This document shows positions 53,203-63,515 of a stretch of DNA of 64,000 bases, one piece after another. Source of the DNA: Burkholderiales bacterium (GTDB lineage Bacteria > Pseudomonadota > Gammaproteobacteria > Burkholderiales > Burkholderiaceae_C). The stretch lies in the NCBI GenBank assembly GCA_947464185.1, contig CANHVY010000013.1, forward strand, positions 18,847 through 82,846, read 5' to 3'. The notes beneath the pieces were generated by a model. The model saw only the letters and a program-made list of their open reading frames with translations, made no database searches and was not told where the DNA came from. Both the position numbers and the translations under genes were made by a program. The stretch's first letter is position 1, and the number at the start of each line of letters is the position of its first letter.

Positions 53203-54053
53203 ACCTGCACCGGGCCTTTCGCGGCGAAACCCGTTCGATCCTGATCGACCGGCCGGGCACGGGCTGGAGCGATGCTGGTCCGTTTCCGCGCATCACTGCG
53301 CGCGAGGCCGAGGAGATCGTGCTGGCGCTCGAGCGTGCCGGCGAGCGAGGTCCCTTTGTCTGGGCTGGCCACTCGTTCGGGGGTTTGTTGGCGGCCAACA
53401 TCGCGCGCCGCCGGCCTGACCTCGTGCACACCCTGGTGCTGCTGGACCCGACCCCGCAGGAGACCATCGTCTTCGGCCCGCAGTTGAGCGCCCTGAAGGA
53501 CATGCGGCGCACGGCCTGGCTGGGCGGCCTGCTGCAGCTTTTTGGCATCAGCCTTCGCGAACGGACCGAAGCGAAGGCGCGCCAGAACCCGGCCTACGCC
53601 AAGGTGATGGACGCCGTTCGGGCGGTGTTGGGCCCCGAGCTGGAAGCAGCTCGCCGCATCGAGGCCCATGCCGGCCGCTGCTTCGCCGAGGCCTCGATCT
53701 TTCAGGAACTCACCCCCGAGGGCGTGGCCGCCTGCGCCTGGGACACCGTCGTCTACGACCGCGACCTGGGCGAGTTGCCGGTGTGGCTGGTGGCGCCTCA
53801 AGATAACTCGGATGCCGACATCGCGGCGTTGCCCGAATCGCAGGCTGGCAGCGCCGCCAACGCGCAACGCATGTTCCGCTTCTTCGCCGCCACGCGCGAG
53901 CGCTATCTGGCCACCTCCACCCGCTCGCGTCGCGTCGTAGCGCCGCCGGGTTCCGGGCACAACTTCGTCTATGAAGAGGCGCAGTGGACGATCGGTGTGA
54001 TGCGCGAAGTCATCATCGGAATCGTCGTCCCGGCTTCTGAACCGCAGTCATGA
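53184..54053 (+). pseudogene. 5'-truncated alpha/beta hydrolase
   Basis: About 290 C-terminal residues of an alpha/beta hydrolase. The strand-turn ILIDRPGTGWSD, nucleophile elbow GHSFGG, the Asp region WLVAPQDNSD and the catalytic His (GSGHNFV) remain. The N-terminal part with the oxyanion HG motif, which should precede RWRFAIHHLHRAFRGE, is missing and is replaced by the S9 fragment in another frame. An ATG at 53130 is in frame but the first about 18 residues from it are antisense-like junk. Probably inactive, although a truncated product could be made. Confidence 0.6.
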
Positions 54054-54075
54054 TCGATGACGAGACCCCTCGCCG

Positions 54076-54489
54076 CTATCGCGCACACGGCGCCGTCTTG
54101 CTGCGTGGCCTCAGGAAGACCGCTCCGTACGCCAGGGCGTTGACCAAGAGCACGCCCGCTCCCAGCACCCACTGCCACTCATGTGTCAGCCCGTCCGGGT
54201 AGATCGCTGCGGTCAGGTAGTGGTCGATGAAGCCGCCGTGCCCCGGCGTCTCGCCCGCCAGCGCGCGCAGCCGCCACTCCAGCGGCGTGAGGGGGCATGT
54301 CCCGCCGCTCCATTGGATGACGACACCCCAGAACGCACAGGGCAGGTGCAACCAGGCCAGCCGCAGCCGCAGCCTCACGGCCAGTGCGCCCAGCACCACC
54401 CACGCAATGAACAGACCGTGCACCACGAGCAAGGCATCGGCCGCCCAGGACGCCAGCAGCGGGCTCATCGAGGTTGCTGTGATGCTCAT
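54076..54489 (-). CDS. DUF2784 family small membrane protein
   Basis: 137-aa integral membrane protein with three or four hydrophobic helices. The DUF2784 hallmark WLHLPCAFWGVVIQW, CPLTPLEWRLR and GGFIDHYL blocks are clear. Function is unknown. Start ATG 54489; a second Met seven codons on is possible. It is 15 bp upstream of nothing on its own strand other than the truncated hydrolase's antisense, so it is likely its own unit or read through from the M14 gene, whose stop lies 15 bp from its start on the same strand direction only in reverse order; operon membership downstream of the M14 peptidase gene is plausible. Confidence 0.85.
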   Translation of the reverse strand: MSITATSMSPLLASWAADALLVVHGLFIAWVVLGALAVRLRLRLAWLHLPCAFWGVVIQWSGGTCPLTPLEWRLRALAGETPGHGGFIDHYLTAAIYPDGLTHEWQWVLGAGVLLVNALAYGAVFLRPRSKTAPCAR

Positions 54490-54504
54490 CGCCGTATGGC
54501 GACC

Positions 54505-56226
54505 TCAGTCCACCGTCAACTCCAATATCCAACGGCCGACGCGGCAGCTGGCCACTTCCAGTTGCAGCGTACCGCGCCCTTCGACCACCAGTGTCACGAA
54601 GCGCTCGTGGCCGTTGCCACGTGTCCAGGGGCTGAAGATGCTGGGGCCGCCGTAAAGGCCGCCCCCCCAGCCGTCCAGGTGGCCGAGTTCCACCACCTGT
54701 TCTGAGGGTGCCACCAGCGTGAGGCCTTCGGTCTTCACCGTCAGGCGCAGCGGCTCGGCGTGCGGCAGGCCCTTGGCCGAGGGCAGGCCGTGGCTGGGCA
54801 GGTAGCCGGCGTTGGCCACCCGCAGTTCTACCGTGGTGTGGGTGCCGCGGGTTTCCTGGCGCAACACGCCGAACTGCAGCCGCGGCACCAGCGCGGCCAC
54901 GCGCAGGAAGGCCGCGCTTTGCGTGGCACAGGTGTCGGGCAGCCGTTCGTAGGGCGGGTTCCAGATGCCCACGCGCGGGTCAAAACCGCCCACCTCCACC
55001 TCGCCCAGCTGCGGGTGCTGCACCTTCTGCCAGGGCTTGAACATGCGGCCGGCGTTGTGCTGCTTGTCGAACGCTGCCAGGGCCGCCACGTCCTTGCGGC
55101 CGAACTTGGCGTAGTGGTCTACGAAGGGTTTCGTGCGTTCGATGCCCAGCTGCTTGAAGAGGTCCCACAGCTCCACCACGTAGCTCAGCGCGCCGCGCTG
55201 GTGGTAGGCATAGTCGCTCAGATCGCCGTGCAGCGGCTTGTCAGGCTCGTAGAGAAACTCATGGAAGCCGCTGACGCTGGCGTAACCCGTGTGTTCGGTG
55301 AACCAGGCCTCCACCTGTTCGTAGATGGCCAGGTCGCCCGGGTTCATCTTGCTGTCGGGCTTGTCGCCCAGCGGGCGGATCAGCACGCCGCCAAAGGTGT
55401 GCAGGTTCAGCCACACCATGATGTTCGGGTGCTGGGTGGCGAACTCGATCACCGCGCGCGTTTCCGGCGCGCTGCCCGGGTACGGGCCGGCGCCGGCCTG
55501 CTGCGGCTCCGGCGCCCAGAAATACGGGAAGTTGCGGTTGAAGTCGTAGCTGTTGTCGGCCACGAAGTAGGGGTCGGGGATGCGGCGACCGTCCCAGTTG
55601 GCAATGTGGCCTTCGGGGTAGAGCTTGAAGAAGGGGCCGGGGTCTTCGGGCATGCGTGCCGTCATCACGGGCGGCTGCACCACCTGGCCCTGCTCGTCGC
55701 GCAGTTCCACCAGTTCACCGTGCGGGTCCTCCTGGCGCATGTAGCCGGCGAGGCCGTCGCCGTTCACGTCGGCCGTCACCCAGTGCGCGTGGCCTTGGTT
55801 GACGCGGTCGTTCACGGGGCTGGAGCGCACGTAGCGGCCCTGCTTGAGCACGGCCTCGGCGCCGTCAGGCGAGATGCGTGGCACCACGTAGAAGAGTGTG
55901 TCCTTCAGCACCTCGGCCATGTGCGCCGGGAAGGGCTTGCCGCCCACCGTGGCGGCTCCGGCGTGCAGCTGGATCAGGTCTTCGGCAATCGCCAGGGCCA
56001 CACTGGAGCCGCAGACCTCGGAGGCATGCATGTTGCCGTCCACCCAGACGGCGGGGCGGCCTTCGTCCTGGCCCTGCCCCTGGCGCCCAATGGTGAGCAG
56101 CGGGATGTCGCGGCCTTCTGCGGATTGGCCAAGGGAGCCCAGGCGCACCACGTCTGGATGCCGTGAGGCCCAGGTGTTGAGCTGCGCCATGAGCTCGGTG
56201 TGGTCCAGGTACTTGTTGCGGAACAT
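54505..56226 (-). CDS. M14 family zinc carboxypeptidase
   Basis: 573-aa metallocarboxypeptidase. Zinc ligands H67 and E70 (GNMHASEV) and H276 (LNLHTFGG), general base E353 (SYVVELWDL). Substrate-carboxylate Arg/Asn are in [12 protein letters not shown]. After the catalytic domain a C-terminal beta domain (residues about 460-573) follows. No signal peptide is visible, so it may act on peptides in the cytoplasm. ATG 56226 (MFRNKYLDH) is preferred over an in-frame start 37 codons upstream, which adds residues unlike the family. It is followed 15 bp later by the DUF2784 gene. Confidence 0.9.
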   Translation of the reverse strand: MFRNKYLDHTELMAQLNTWASRHPDVVRLGSLGQSAEGRDIPLLTIGRQGQGQDEGRPAVWVDGNMHASEVCGSSVALAIAEDLIQLHAGAATVGGKPFPAHMAEVLKDTLFYVVPRISPDGAEAVLKQGRYVRSSPVNDRVNQGHAHWVTADVNGDGLAGYMRQEDPHGELVELRDEQGQVVQPPVMTARMPEDPGPFFKLYPEGHIANWDGRRIPDPYFVADNSYDFNRNFPYFWAPEPQQAGAGPYPGSAPETRAVIEFATQHPNIMVWLNLHTFGGVLIRPLGDKPDSKMNPGDLAIYEQVEAWFTEHTGYASVSGFHEFLYEPDKPLHGDLSDYAYHQRGALSYVVELWDLFKQLGIERTKPFVDHYAKFGRKDVAALAAFDKQHNAGRMFKPWQKVQHPQLGEVEVGGFDPRVGIWNPPYERLPDTCATQSAAFLRVAALVPRLQFGVLRQETRGTHTTVELRVANAGYLPSHGLPSAKGLPHAEPLRLTVKTEGLTLVAPSEQVVELGHLDGWGGGLYGGPSIFSPWTRGNGHERFVTLVVEGRGTLQLEVASCRVGRWILELTVD

Positions 56227-56386
56227 GCGGTCTCTGGGTGCTTTGAATGGCCGGATGTTGCCTGAAGTCCCAGCGCCTCCGGCCACTGCGCAAGTGCTCG
56301 GGGACGGGCGCTCATCGTTTGTGTTCCAGGCGCCCATCGCCTCACGGTGGCCGAGAGTGCTGCATGACGGGGCGGCGCTACGAGGC

Positions 56387-59300
56387 TCAGACCTTCTCGA
56401 TGCTGATGACCCTTCTTGTCTGGGGCATTGGCGATGGCCGGCCCGTCCCTTGCCCTCGCCAGATATTCATCAGCGACGCCCACTGCGCTCGGGCCGTGGC
56501 GAGATTCGCGAGCTTCACCGGGCCGAAGCCGCGTACCTGCTGAACCACCTCGGCCAGGCGCACGGCCAGCGCCAGGTTGTCGGCCTTGAGGGCGGGCAGC
56601 AGCAGCTTTTCGACCAGGGCTTTGTAATCATGGGCCAGCTCGCGCTCCAGTCGCCTCTCCTCGGTGTGGCCGAAAGGGTCCAGCGGCGTGCCGCGCAGGC
56701 CCTTCATCCGCGCCAGCACCCGGAAGGCCACCCGCACCCAGGGGCCGAAAGGCCTCTTGCGCGGGCGGCCATCGGGCCCGGGCCGTGACAGCAACGGTGG
56801 CGCCAGGTGGTGGACGACGCGGTCCCAGCGTCCGAACTGCTGGCGCAGCGCCGCGTCGAAGGCCGGGTCCAGGTGCAGGCGCGCCACCTCGTACTCGTCC
56901 TTCACCGCCAGCAGTCGTGCGTACTGCCGTGCCACCGCCCGAGTCAGGTCGAGCTGGCGCGCCGCCTCGCCTCCCAGCGCCTCCTCGGCCGCGCGCACCT
57001 GCTGCACCAGGGCCTCGTAACGGCTGGCCAGGGCTTCGTTCTGGTAGTCGACGAGAAAGCGCCGGCGACGCGCGATCAGGCCTTGCGGCCCGTCCAGCGC
57101 GTCCAGATCGAGGGCGGGCTTCTCTTCGCCCGCCAGGCGCTGCAGCGCCTGTGGCGCGGACAGCGCCAGCCGCCCGAGCGCCAGGGCCTGCAGGTTCTGC
57201 TTCACCGACACAGCGTTGAGCTCGATGGCGCGCTCCAGCGCTGCCAAACTGACCGGTACCAGGCCTGCCTGCCAGGCCGCACCGAGCATCACGACGTTGG
57301 CAGACAACGTGTCGCCCAACAAGGCTTCGGCGATGGCCTGAGCGTCCAGCGTGCGCACCCGGTCCGCGCCCGCGGCGTGCTGCAGCTTGGCCATGAGTCC
57401 GGGGGCCTGCACCGAGGCCTCGGGCTGGCGCACGAAGGCGGCGGTGACCAGTTCATGGCGGTTGGCGATGATCTGCGTGCGGCTGTGCTTGACCGTGCCC
57501 AGGGCGTCGGCGCTCGCTCCCACCACCAGGTCGCATGCCAGCAACAGGTCGGCCTGCTGCGTGTCGATGCGCACCTGGTTCAGCAGGTCGGCCGTGGGCG
57601 CGAGCCGCACGAAGGACAGCACCGAGCCGCCCTTCTGCGCAAAGCCCATGAAGTCCAGCACCGAGGCCTGGTGGCCCTCCAGGTGTGCGGCCATGGTGAC
57701 CAGCGCCCCCACGGTCACCACGCCCGTGCCGCCCACGCCAGTGACCAGCATGTCGAAGGGCCCGCTCCAGGCCCAGGGCGCGGGAGAGGGCAGTGCGGTG
57801 ACCTCGCGCGCCAGGTCCTGCTCGCTCCAGCGGCGCGCGGCCGGCCGGGCCAGTTCTGCACCCTCCAGCGTGACAAAGCTCGGGCAGAAGCCGTTGATGC
57901 AGCTGAAGTCCTTGTTGCACGAGCTCTGCTCGATGGCGCGCTTGCGGCCCCAATCGGTGTCCAGCGGCACGATGGACAGGCAGTTGCTCTGCACGCCGCA
58001 GTCGCCGCAGCCCTCGCACACCGCGGGGTTGATGAAAACGCGCCGCGGGGGGTCGGGCAGCTGCCCCTTCTTGCGCCGACGGCGCTTCTCGGCTGCGCAG
58101 GTCTGGTCGTAGATCAGCAAGGTGACGCCCTGGCACTCGCGCAATTCGCGCTGCACGGTGTCGAGCTCGGCACGGTCGTGGAAAGTGGTGCCGGCAGGGA
58201 AGTCCTGCTCCCTGGCCTGGTGGGGCGCGATGTCGTCGGAGACGATGGCCACGCGCTGGGCGCCTTCTGCCTGCACCTGGCGCGCGATCTCGGCCACCGA
58301 GAGCTGGCCGTCCACAGGCTGACCGCCCGTCATGGCTACCGCGTCGTTGTACAGGACCTTGTAGGTCATGCGCGCGCCGGCGGCGATGGCCTGGCGGATG
58401 GCCAGCAGCCCGCTGTGGAAGTAGGTGCCGTCACCCAGGTTCTGGAAGACGTGCGGCGCGTCGGTGAAGCGCGAGGCGGCCACCCAGTCCACGCCCTCGG
58501 CCCCCATCTGGATCAGGCCCTCGGTGTGGCGCTCCATCCAGCTGGCCATGAAGTGGCAGCCGATGCCGGCCAGCGCACGAGAGCCTTCGGGCACCCGGGT
58601 GCTGGTGTTGTGCGGGCAGCCCGAGCAGAAGTAGGGCTGGCGCCGCACGGCGTCAGCCGCGTTGCTCAGCAGGGTGGGCATGGTGAAGTCCACCACCCGG
58701 CCGCGCCGGTCCAGCGCCGGGTTCAGGCGCGCCAGCCAGTGGGCCACCACCGGCATGATGCGGGACGGGCGCAGCTCGCCCAGCGCCGAGAGCAGCGGCG
58801 CGCCCTCGGGCGTGGTCTTGCCCGCGATGCGGGGTCGCTGGCCGTCGGGCAGGGCGTACAGCAGCTCCTTCATCTGCCGCTCCACCACCGGTGCCTTCTC
58901 CTCGATAACGAGGATGTCCTGCAAGCCTTGGGCGAACTCCACGATGCGCGTGGGCTCCAGCGGCCACACCAGCCCGACCTTGTAGACGCGCACGCCGGCA
59001 GCGGCCAGCGCGTTGGGGTCCAGATCGAGCCGGCGCAGCACCTCCATGAAGTCGAAGTGCGCCTTGCCCACGGTGACGATGCCCAGCGTGGCGCGCGGGC
59101 TCACGACCACGTGCTTGTCGACCGCGTTGAAGCGCGCAAAGGCGCGCACCGCGTCCAGCTTCTCGGCCGCGCGTGATTCCAGTGCGAGCGAGGGCAGGTC
59201 TACGCTGCGCACATGCAGGTCCTGGGTCGGGGTGAAAGCCTCGGGCGGCACGGGCATGGCGAAGTCGATGGGCACCGCGTCCAGGTCCACCGTCATGCCC

Positions 59301-59932
59301 GACTCCACCACCTCGCTGATGGCCTTGAAGCCCACCCAGGCGCCGGAGTAACGCGACAGAGCCCAGCCGTACAAGCCAAACTCCAGGTACTCCGCCACAT
59401 TGGCCGGGTGCAGCACCGGCATGCCGAAGTGCGCCAGCGCCAGGTCGCTCTGGTGCGGCATGGAGGAGGACACGCAGCCATGGTCGTCGCCGCAGATCGC
59501 AAGGACGCCGCCCAGCGGGCTGGAACCGAAGACGTGGCCGTGCTTGAGCGCGTCACCGGCCCGGTCTACCCCCGGGCCCTTGCCGTACCAGAGGGCAAAG
59601 ACCCCGTCCACGCGCCGCGCCGGGTCCAGCGCCACGCGCTGCGTGCCCAGGCAGGCGGTGGCCGCCAGGTCCTCGTTGATGGCGGGAAGGAACTGCACGC
59701 CCGCGGCTTCCAACAGCGGCCTGGCCCTCCACATCTGCTGGTCCACCATGCCCAGCGGGCTGCCCCGGTAACCGCTGACAAACCCACCGGTGCGCAAGCC
59801 GGCGGCGGCGTCGCGCTGGCGCTGCATGAGCATGAGCCTCACCAGGGCCTGCGTGCCGGTGAGCCACACCGTGCCCGAGGTGGCGCGCAGGTTGTCGGAG
59901 AGTTCGTAGGGGCGCAGGGGTGTCGGGTCCAT
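56387..59932 (-). CDS. indolepyruvate:ferredoxin oxidoreductase, fused single chain
   Basis: 1181-aa 2-oxoacid oxidoreductase that decarboxylates aryl or branched 2-oxo acids (from aromatic or branched amino acids) to acyl-CoA, passing electrons to ferredoxin or a similar carrier. In order: N-terminal pyrimidine-binding domain, TPP-binding domain ([18 protein letters not shown] near residue 432; GDGTYFHSG), a [4Fe-4S] segment ([13 protein letters not shown] near 640), then the gamma-type domain ([16 protein letters not shown]) and a C-terminal extension. Archaeal forms are split in two subunits; the fused form is usual in proteobacteria. It is divergent from an Lrp-type regulator by 97 bp. 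Confidence 0.93.
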   Translation of the reverse strand: MDPTPLRPYELSDNLRATSGTVWLTGTQALVRLMLMQRQRDAAAGLRTGGFVSGYRGSPLGMVDQQMWRARPLLEAAGVQFLPAINEDLAATACLGTQRVALDPARRVDGVFALWYGKGPGVDRAGDALKHGHVFGSSPLGGVLAICGDDHGCVSSSMPHQSDLALAHFGMPVLHPANVAEYLEFGLYGWALSRYSGAWVGFKAISEVVESGMTVDLDAVPIDFAMPVPPEAFTPTQDLHVRSVDLPSLALESRAAEKLDAVRAFARFNAVDKHVVVSPRATLGIVTVGKAHFDFMEVLRRLDLDPNALAAAGVRVYKVGLVWPLEPTRIVEFAQGLQDILVIEEKAPVVERQMKELLYALPDGQRPRIAGKTTPEGAPLLSALGELRPSRIMPVVAHWLARLNPALDRRGRVVDFTMPTLLSNAADAVRRQPYFCSGCPHNTSTRVPEGSRALAGIGCHFMASWMERHTEGLIQMGAEGVDWVAASRFTDAPHVFQNLGDGTYFHSGLLAIRQAIAAGARMTYKVLYNDAVAMTGGQPVDGQLSVAEIARQVQAEGAQRVAIVSDDIAPHQAREQDFPAGTTFHDRAELDTVQRELRECQGVTLLIYDQTCAAEKRRRRKKGQLPDPPRRVFINPAVCEGCGDCGVQSNCLSIVPLDTDWGRKRAIEQSSCNKDFSCINGFCPSFVTLEGAELARPAARRWSEQDLAREVTALPSPAPWAWSGPFDMLVTGVGGTGVVTVGALVTMAAHLEGHQASVLDFMGFAQKGGSVLSFVRLAPTADLLNQVRIDTQQADLLLACDLVVGASADALGTVKHSRTQIIANRHELVTAAFVRQPEASVQAPGLMAKLQHAAGADRVRTLDAQAIAEALLGDTLSANVVMLGAAWQAGLVPVSLAALERAIELNAVSVKQNLQALALGRLALSAPQALQRLAGEEKPALDLDALDGPQGLIARRRRFLVDYQNEALASRYEALVQQVRAAEEALGGEAARQLDLTRAVARQYARLLAVKDEYEVARLHLDPAFDAALRQQFGRWDRVVHHLAPPLLSRPGPDGRPRKRPFGPWVRVAFRVLARMKGLRGTPLDPFGHTEERRLERELAHDYKALVEKLLLPALKADNLALAVRLAEVVQQVRGFGPVKLANLATARAQWASLMNIWRGQGTGRPSPMPQTRRVISIEKV

Positions 59933-60006
59933 GCGGCGATGCTAGGTCTGGGCCGTGAGTGGGTACATCACCTTCCATCCTCGTGTTCACCCTAAGATTG
60001 AGCACA

Positions 60007-60019
60007 TTCGTTCTACGAA
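60007..60019. promoter_or_regulatory. candidate Lrp-type operator
   Basis: TTCGT-TCT-ACGAA, a perfect 5-bp inverted repeat in the 97-bp gap between the oxidoreductase and the Lrp-family gene, 11 bp before the regulator's ATG. Lrp/AsnC proteins bind short AT-containing palindromes of this kind. Confidence 0.4.
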
Positions 60020-60029
60020 ATACAGATCA

Positions 60030-60497
60030 ATGGGCTCAATCCTCCTGGACAAGACCACGCGCCGCATCATCGACTGCCTGCAGCGCGACGCCACGCTGTC
60101 GGTTCAGCAACTGGCCGAAGCCGTGGGCCTGTCGCCCACGCCCGTGTGGCGGCGGCTGAAGGCGCTGCAGGAATCCGGCGTGCTGCGCGCCCGGGTGACC
60201 CTGGTGGACCGCGAGAAACTGGGCTTGAACATCTGCGTGCTGGCCCACGTCACCCTGACGCGCCACACCGAGGGGGCGGTGGAGGCCTTCGAGCGCATGG
60301 TGGCCACCTGCCCCGAGATCATGGAGTGCGCCAGCACCACGGGCGAGAGCGACTACCTCATCAAGGTGGTCGTGGCCGACATGAAGGCCTACGACCGCTT
60401 CCTTCAGGAGCGGCTCTTCCGCCAGAGTGGGGTGGCCAGCGTGAGGAGCAGCGTGGTGCTGCGTGAGGTGAAGTACGAGACGGCACTGCCGGTGTAG
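60030..60497 (+). CDS. Lrp/AsnC family transcriptional regulator
   Basis: 155-aa regulator. N-terminal winged helix (LDKTTRRIIDCLQRDATLSVQQLAEAVGLSPTPVWRRLKAL, residues 5-45) and C-terminal RAM effector domain (VEAFERMVATCPEIMECASTTGESDYLIKVVVADM). Members sense amino acids and control their metabolism. Divergence from the indolepyruvate oxidoreductase points to that gene as its target. ATG 60030 is chosen because the operator-like palindrome is upstream of it; an in-frame ATG 25 codons before would read through that region. Confidence 0.93.
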   Translation: MGSILLDKTTRRIIDCLQRDATLSVQQLAEAVGLSPTPVWRRLKALQESGVLRARVTLVDREKLGLNICVLAHVTLTRHTEGAVEAFERMVATCPEIMECASTTGESDYLIKVVVADMKAYDRFLQERLFRQSGVASVRSSVVLREVKYETALPV

Positions 60498-60612
60498 GGC
60501 TGAGAACTTGCAAGCCATGCTCTGACGAGCTGATGAACGCTCGGTTACTCCTGAGCACGCCGTTGGCGACAGGCTGAACGCGGCATGGTCTCCTCCTGAC
60601 AGAGACCTGCCT

Positions 60613-62751
60613 TTAGAGGGTCCCTGTTGTTCCTTCCCCGCGCGCTGAACGCGCCGGCGCAAGGCCGAACCTCCGCATCAGTGCCGTTGGGTCCGTGTCT
60701 CTACCCCTGAGGGCCTGGAAGGCCGCACCGGCAGGTACCGAGTGGCCGACGCTGAGCACCTGGTCGTGCCAGGCTTTCGCGGTGGGTGCGTCGTACAGCC
60801 CACCTGCCGAGTGCAGGAACTGCTCTGCCACGTCGGCGGCCATGACGTCGGACCAAAGGTACGAGTACAAACCGGCGTCGTAGGCCCCGGCGAAGCAGTG
60901 CACGCTGTGGGTGGCGTAGAGCACCAGGTCCCAGCAAGCCGGCATGCCCAGTGCTTGCAACGTGCGCTGCTCCACGGCCACCGCGTCGATGTCTCGGCCG
61001 CTGCCGTCGGCGAGCAGTTGCAGTTCCATGTCCACGATGGCCGCGCCCAGGTAGTCCAGGTTCACGCTGAAGATACGGTCGTGCTGCAGGCTGGCCTCCA
61101 GACGGTCCAGCATCGCGTCGGGCATGGGCTCGCCGGTGGCGTGGTGGCGGGCGAAGCGGTGCATCAGTTCGCGGTCGCGCAGCCAGTACTCGTTGAGCAG
61201 CGAGGGCAGTTCCACCAGGTCCCAGGCCACGGCCAGGCTGCCGAGTGAGGGATAACGGGTGCCATCCAGCAGCATGTGCAGCGCGTGCCCGAACTCGTGG
61301 AACAGCACGTTGGCGTACTCCCAGGGCAGCAGCGCAGGTTGGCCCTCCGCTGGCGCGGGAACACCGGAGACGATGCTGGAAATAGGCAGCACGCGGTGCT
61401 CGAAGTGCTCCGCCGCGCGCAGGCGGTGCTGGTGCGAGCCGTGCATCTTGCCGGGGCGCTGAAACAGGTCCAGGTATAGCACGCCGATCGCTTCGTCATC
61501 GCGGCGGACCTCGAACACCCGCACGCTCGGGTGCAGCACCGGCGCTCCTGGCAGGGCTGCGAAGGCCAGCCCGTGCACACGGCCGGCGGCCCAGAACAGC
61601 GCTTCGAGCATGCGCTCCAGCGGCAGGTACTGCATCAACTGTTCGCCGTCGACATTGAAGCGCTGGCGGCGCAGCCCCTCGGCCAGGTAGAGGCGGTCCC
61701 AGGGAGCGAGCGTGTATCGCGGCTGGCCGGCAGCGTCGGCCTCGGCATCGGCCAGGTTCTGGTAGTCGGCCACCTGGCGCTGCGTGGCTGCGAGCACCGG
61801 CTCCCAGGTCTTGTGCATCAGGGCCAGGGCTGTCTTGGGTGTGCCCGCCATGCGGTCGGCCAGCACCCAGTGCGCGTGGCTGGTGGCACCCAGCAGCCGC
61901 GCACGTTCACCCCGCAGCTGCAGCATCTCGGCGATGAGCGGCCGGTTGTCGTGGGGCCCGTCGTGGCCACCGCGACCGGCCCACAGCCGCCACACGGCCT
62001 CGCGGCTGGCGCGCCGCTTGGCGTGCTGCAGAAAGGGCCACACCGCCGGGCGCTGGTTGGGGATGGCCCAGGCGCCTTCCCGGCCGCGCGCGCGCGCCGC
62101 GGCGGCCGCCGCCTCGCGCTGCGCTTTCGACAGACCCTCGAGATCGGCCGCGTCGGTGAACCAGGTTGCCTGCTCGCTTTGTTCAGCCAGCAGGTTCTGG
62201 TTGAAGCTCGACTGCAGCACCGCGATGCGTGCGTCGATGGCCTTCAGTCGCGATTGCTCGGCGTCGCCCAGCGCTGCGCCCGCACGCAGCAGACGGCGGT
62301 GCAGCACCTCCACCAGGCGCTGCTGCTGTGCATCGAGCCCCGTTTCATGACGGACCTGCCAGACGGCTTCGACACGCGCGAACAGCGCGCGGTCGTGCGC
62401 GATCTCGAGCTCCAGCGCCGGTACCAGCGGCGCGAGGCGCTGGGCCACGGCCGGCATGTCGCCGACGCTGGCGGTGGTGGCCACGGACATCGCCAGCGCG
62501 TGCACGTCGCGCAGCGCGCGCGCGCTGCTCTCCAGTGCCACCACGGTGTTGTCGAAGGTGGGCGACGCGGCGTTGTCGGCGATGGCCCGTACCGCACGGC
62601 GGCGCTCGGCCACGGCCTGCGGCAAGGCCTCGGCTAGCGCGGCCGGCGTGGCGCGGTCGTAGGGCGGCAGGCCGCCGCAGGGGCCGGGCCAGGGCGCCAG
62701 CAGGGCCTGGGCGTCGGGCGACAGGGCAGGGCAGGGATCTTGGGCGCTCAA
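60613..62751 (-). CDS. M3 family metallopeptidase (oligopeptidase A / Dcp type)
   Basis: 712-aa cytoplasmic oligopeptidase that degrades short peptides. The zinc motif HEFGH is at residues 485-489, with third ligand E514 (DLVELPSLLN) at the usual 29-residue spacing. The catalytic half also carries LYLDLFQRPGKMHGSHQH and the C-terminal tyrosine/histidine block. The start is uncertain: TTG 62751 overlaps the stop of the upstream alpha/beta hydrolase (TTGA) and gives normal length, whereas an ATG at 62811 would add 20 residues read from the neighbour's coding DNA. Confidence 0.92.
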   Translation of the reverse strand: MSAQDPCPALSPDAQALLAPWPGPCGGLPPYDRATPAALAEALPQAVAERRRAVRAIADNAASPTFDNTVVALESSARALRDVHALAMSVATTASVGDMPAVAQRLAPLVPALELEIAHDRALFARVEAVWQVRHETGLDAQQQRLVEVLHRRLLRAGAALGDAEQSRLKAIDARIAVLQSSFNQNLLAEQSEQATWFTDAADLEGLSKAQREAAAAAARARGREGAWAIPNQRPAVWPFLQHAKRRASREAVWRLWAGRGGHDGPHDNRPLIAEMLQLRGERARLLGATSHAHWVLADRMAGTPKTALALMHKTWEPVLAATQRQVADYQNLADAEADAAGQPRYTLAPWDRLYLAEGLRRQRFNVDGEQLMQYLPLERMLEALFWAAGRVHGLAFAALPGAPVLHPSVRVFEVRRDDEAIGVLYLDLFQRPGKMHGSHQHRLRAAEHFEHRVLPISSIVSGVPAPAEGQPALLPWEYANVLFHEFGHALHMLLDGTRYPSLGSLAVAWDLVELPSLLNEYWLRDRELMHRFARHHATGEPMPDAMLDRLEASLQHDRIFSVNLDYLGAAIVDMELQLLADGSGRDIDAVAVEQRTLQALGMPACWDLVLYATHSVHCFAGAYDAGLYSYLWSDVMAADVAEQFLHSAGGLYDAPTAKAWHDQVLSVGHSVPAGAAFQALRGRDTDPTALMRRFGLAPARSARGEGTTGTL

Positions 62752-63515
62752 GGCAAGACCTCGTCGAGAAACGCGCGTACGGGCGGCACGGCCACCTCGG
62801 GCTGCATGCACAGGGCGTGGCTGTGTCCGCCGATCTCATGCACGCGCCAACCCAGGGCCAGGAGTTCACCGCGGTGCTCGCGGATGCGGGAGGCGATCGG
62901 CACCGGAATGCCGGCCTCCACCAGATCGCCCTCGCTGCCGAAGACGTTCAGGCGCGGGCAGGCGATGCGCGACACGGCCTCGCGCTCGGGCCAGCCCTCA
63001 ATGCTCTGGCCGTAGTGGATCCACTGCGCGTACTGGGCCGGGCTGCGCAGCACCTTCAGCGACGAGGGCTCGGGGTTGGGCAGCTTACGCTGCGCGGCCT
63101 GCAGCAGTTCAGCATAGGGCGCACCCAGCGCCGGCCAGCCGCCCACCACCAGCGCGGTGAGCCGGTCGCTGCGCGTGGTCAGTTGCAGGCCGACGTTACC
63201 GCCCCAGGAATAGCCCCAGTATGCAAAGCGATCGAAGCCGGCGAAGCGCGCCACGCCCAGCAGGTCGGCGCAGACGCGGTCGGCCGTGAGTTCTGCGGGC
63301 GCGATGTCACGGCTCCGTCCGATGGACGGGTAGTCCACCAGCAGCACGCGGTAGCGGTCGGTCAGGCGGTCCAGGTAGCCGGTCAGTACTGGGGCGAGTT
63401 CGTCACCGAAGATCTCGCCAAAGCTCGCCATCAGCGGCAGGGTGATCATCAGAGGCCGGCCCGTGGACGGCCCGTGCATCTCGAAGAAGATGCCGGTGGC
63501 GGGGTCAAGCGGCAT
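62748..63515 (-). CDS. alpha/beta hydrolase
   Basis: 255-aa alpha/beta hydrolase. Strand-turn VLLVDYPSIGRS, nucleophile elbow GYSWGG (Ser about residue 118), acid in LNVFGSEGD, and catalytic His in GGHSHALC near the end. The oxyanion region is less typical (TLPLMASFGEIF instead of HGxG). Its ATG overlaps the stop of the DUF885 gene by 11 bases and its stop overlaps the M3 peptidase start, so all three are coupled. Substrate unknown; context suggests peptide-related esters or amides. Confidence 0.86.
   Translation of the reverse strand: MPLDPATGIFFEMHGPSTGRPLMITLPLMASFGEIFGDELAPVLTGYLDRLTDRYRVLLVDYPSIGRSRDIAPAELTADRVCADLLGVARFAGFDRFAYWGYSWGGNVGLQLTTRSDRLTALVVGGWPALGAPYAELLQAAQRKLPNPEPSSLKVLRSPAQYAQWIHYGQSIEGWPEREAVSRIACPRLNVFGSEGDLVEAGIPVPIASRIREHRGELLALGWRVHEIGGHSHALCMQPEVAVPPVRAFLDEVLP

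Noticed and set aside
53130..53244. Programmed frameshift joining the two hydrolase frames
   Set aside because: The two halves belong to different protein families (S9 propeller and alpha/beta hydrolase with missing N-terminus), so no frameshift would restore one normal protein, and no slippery heptamer is evident.
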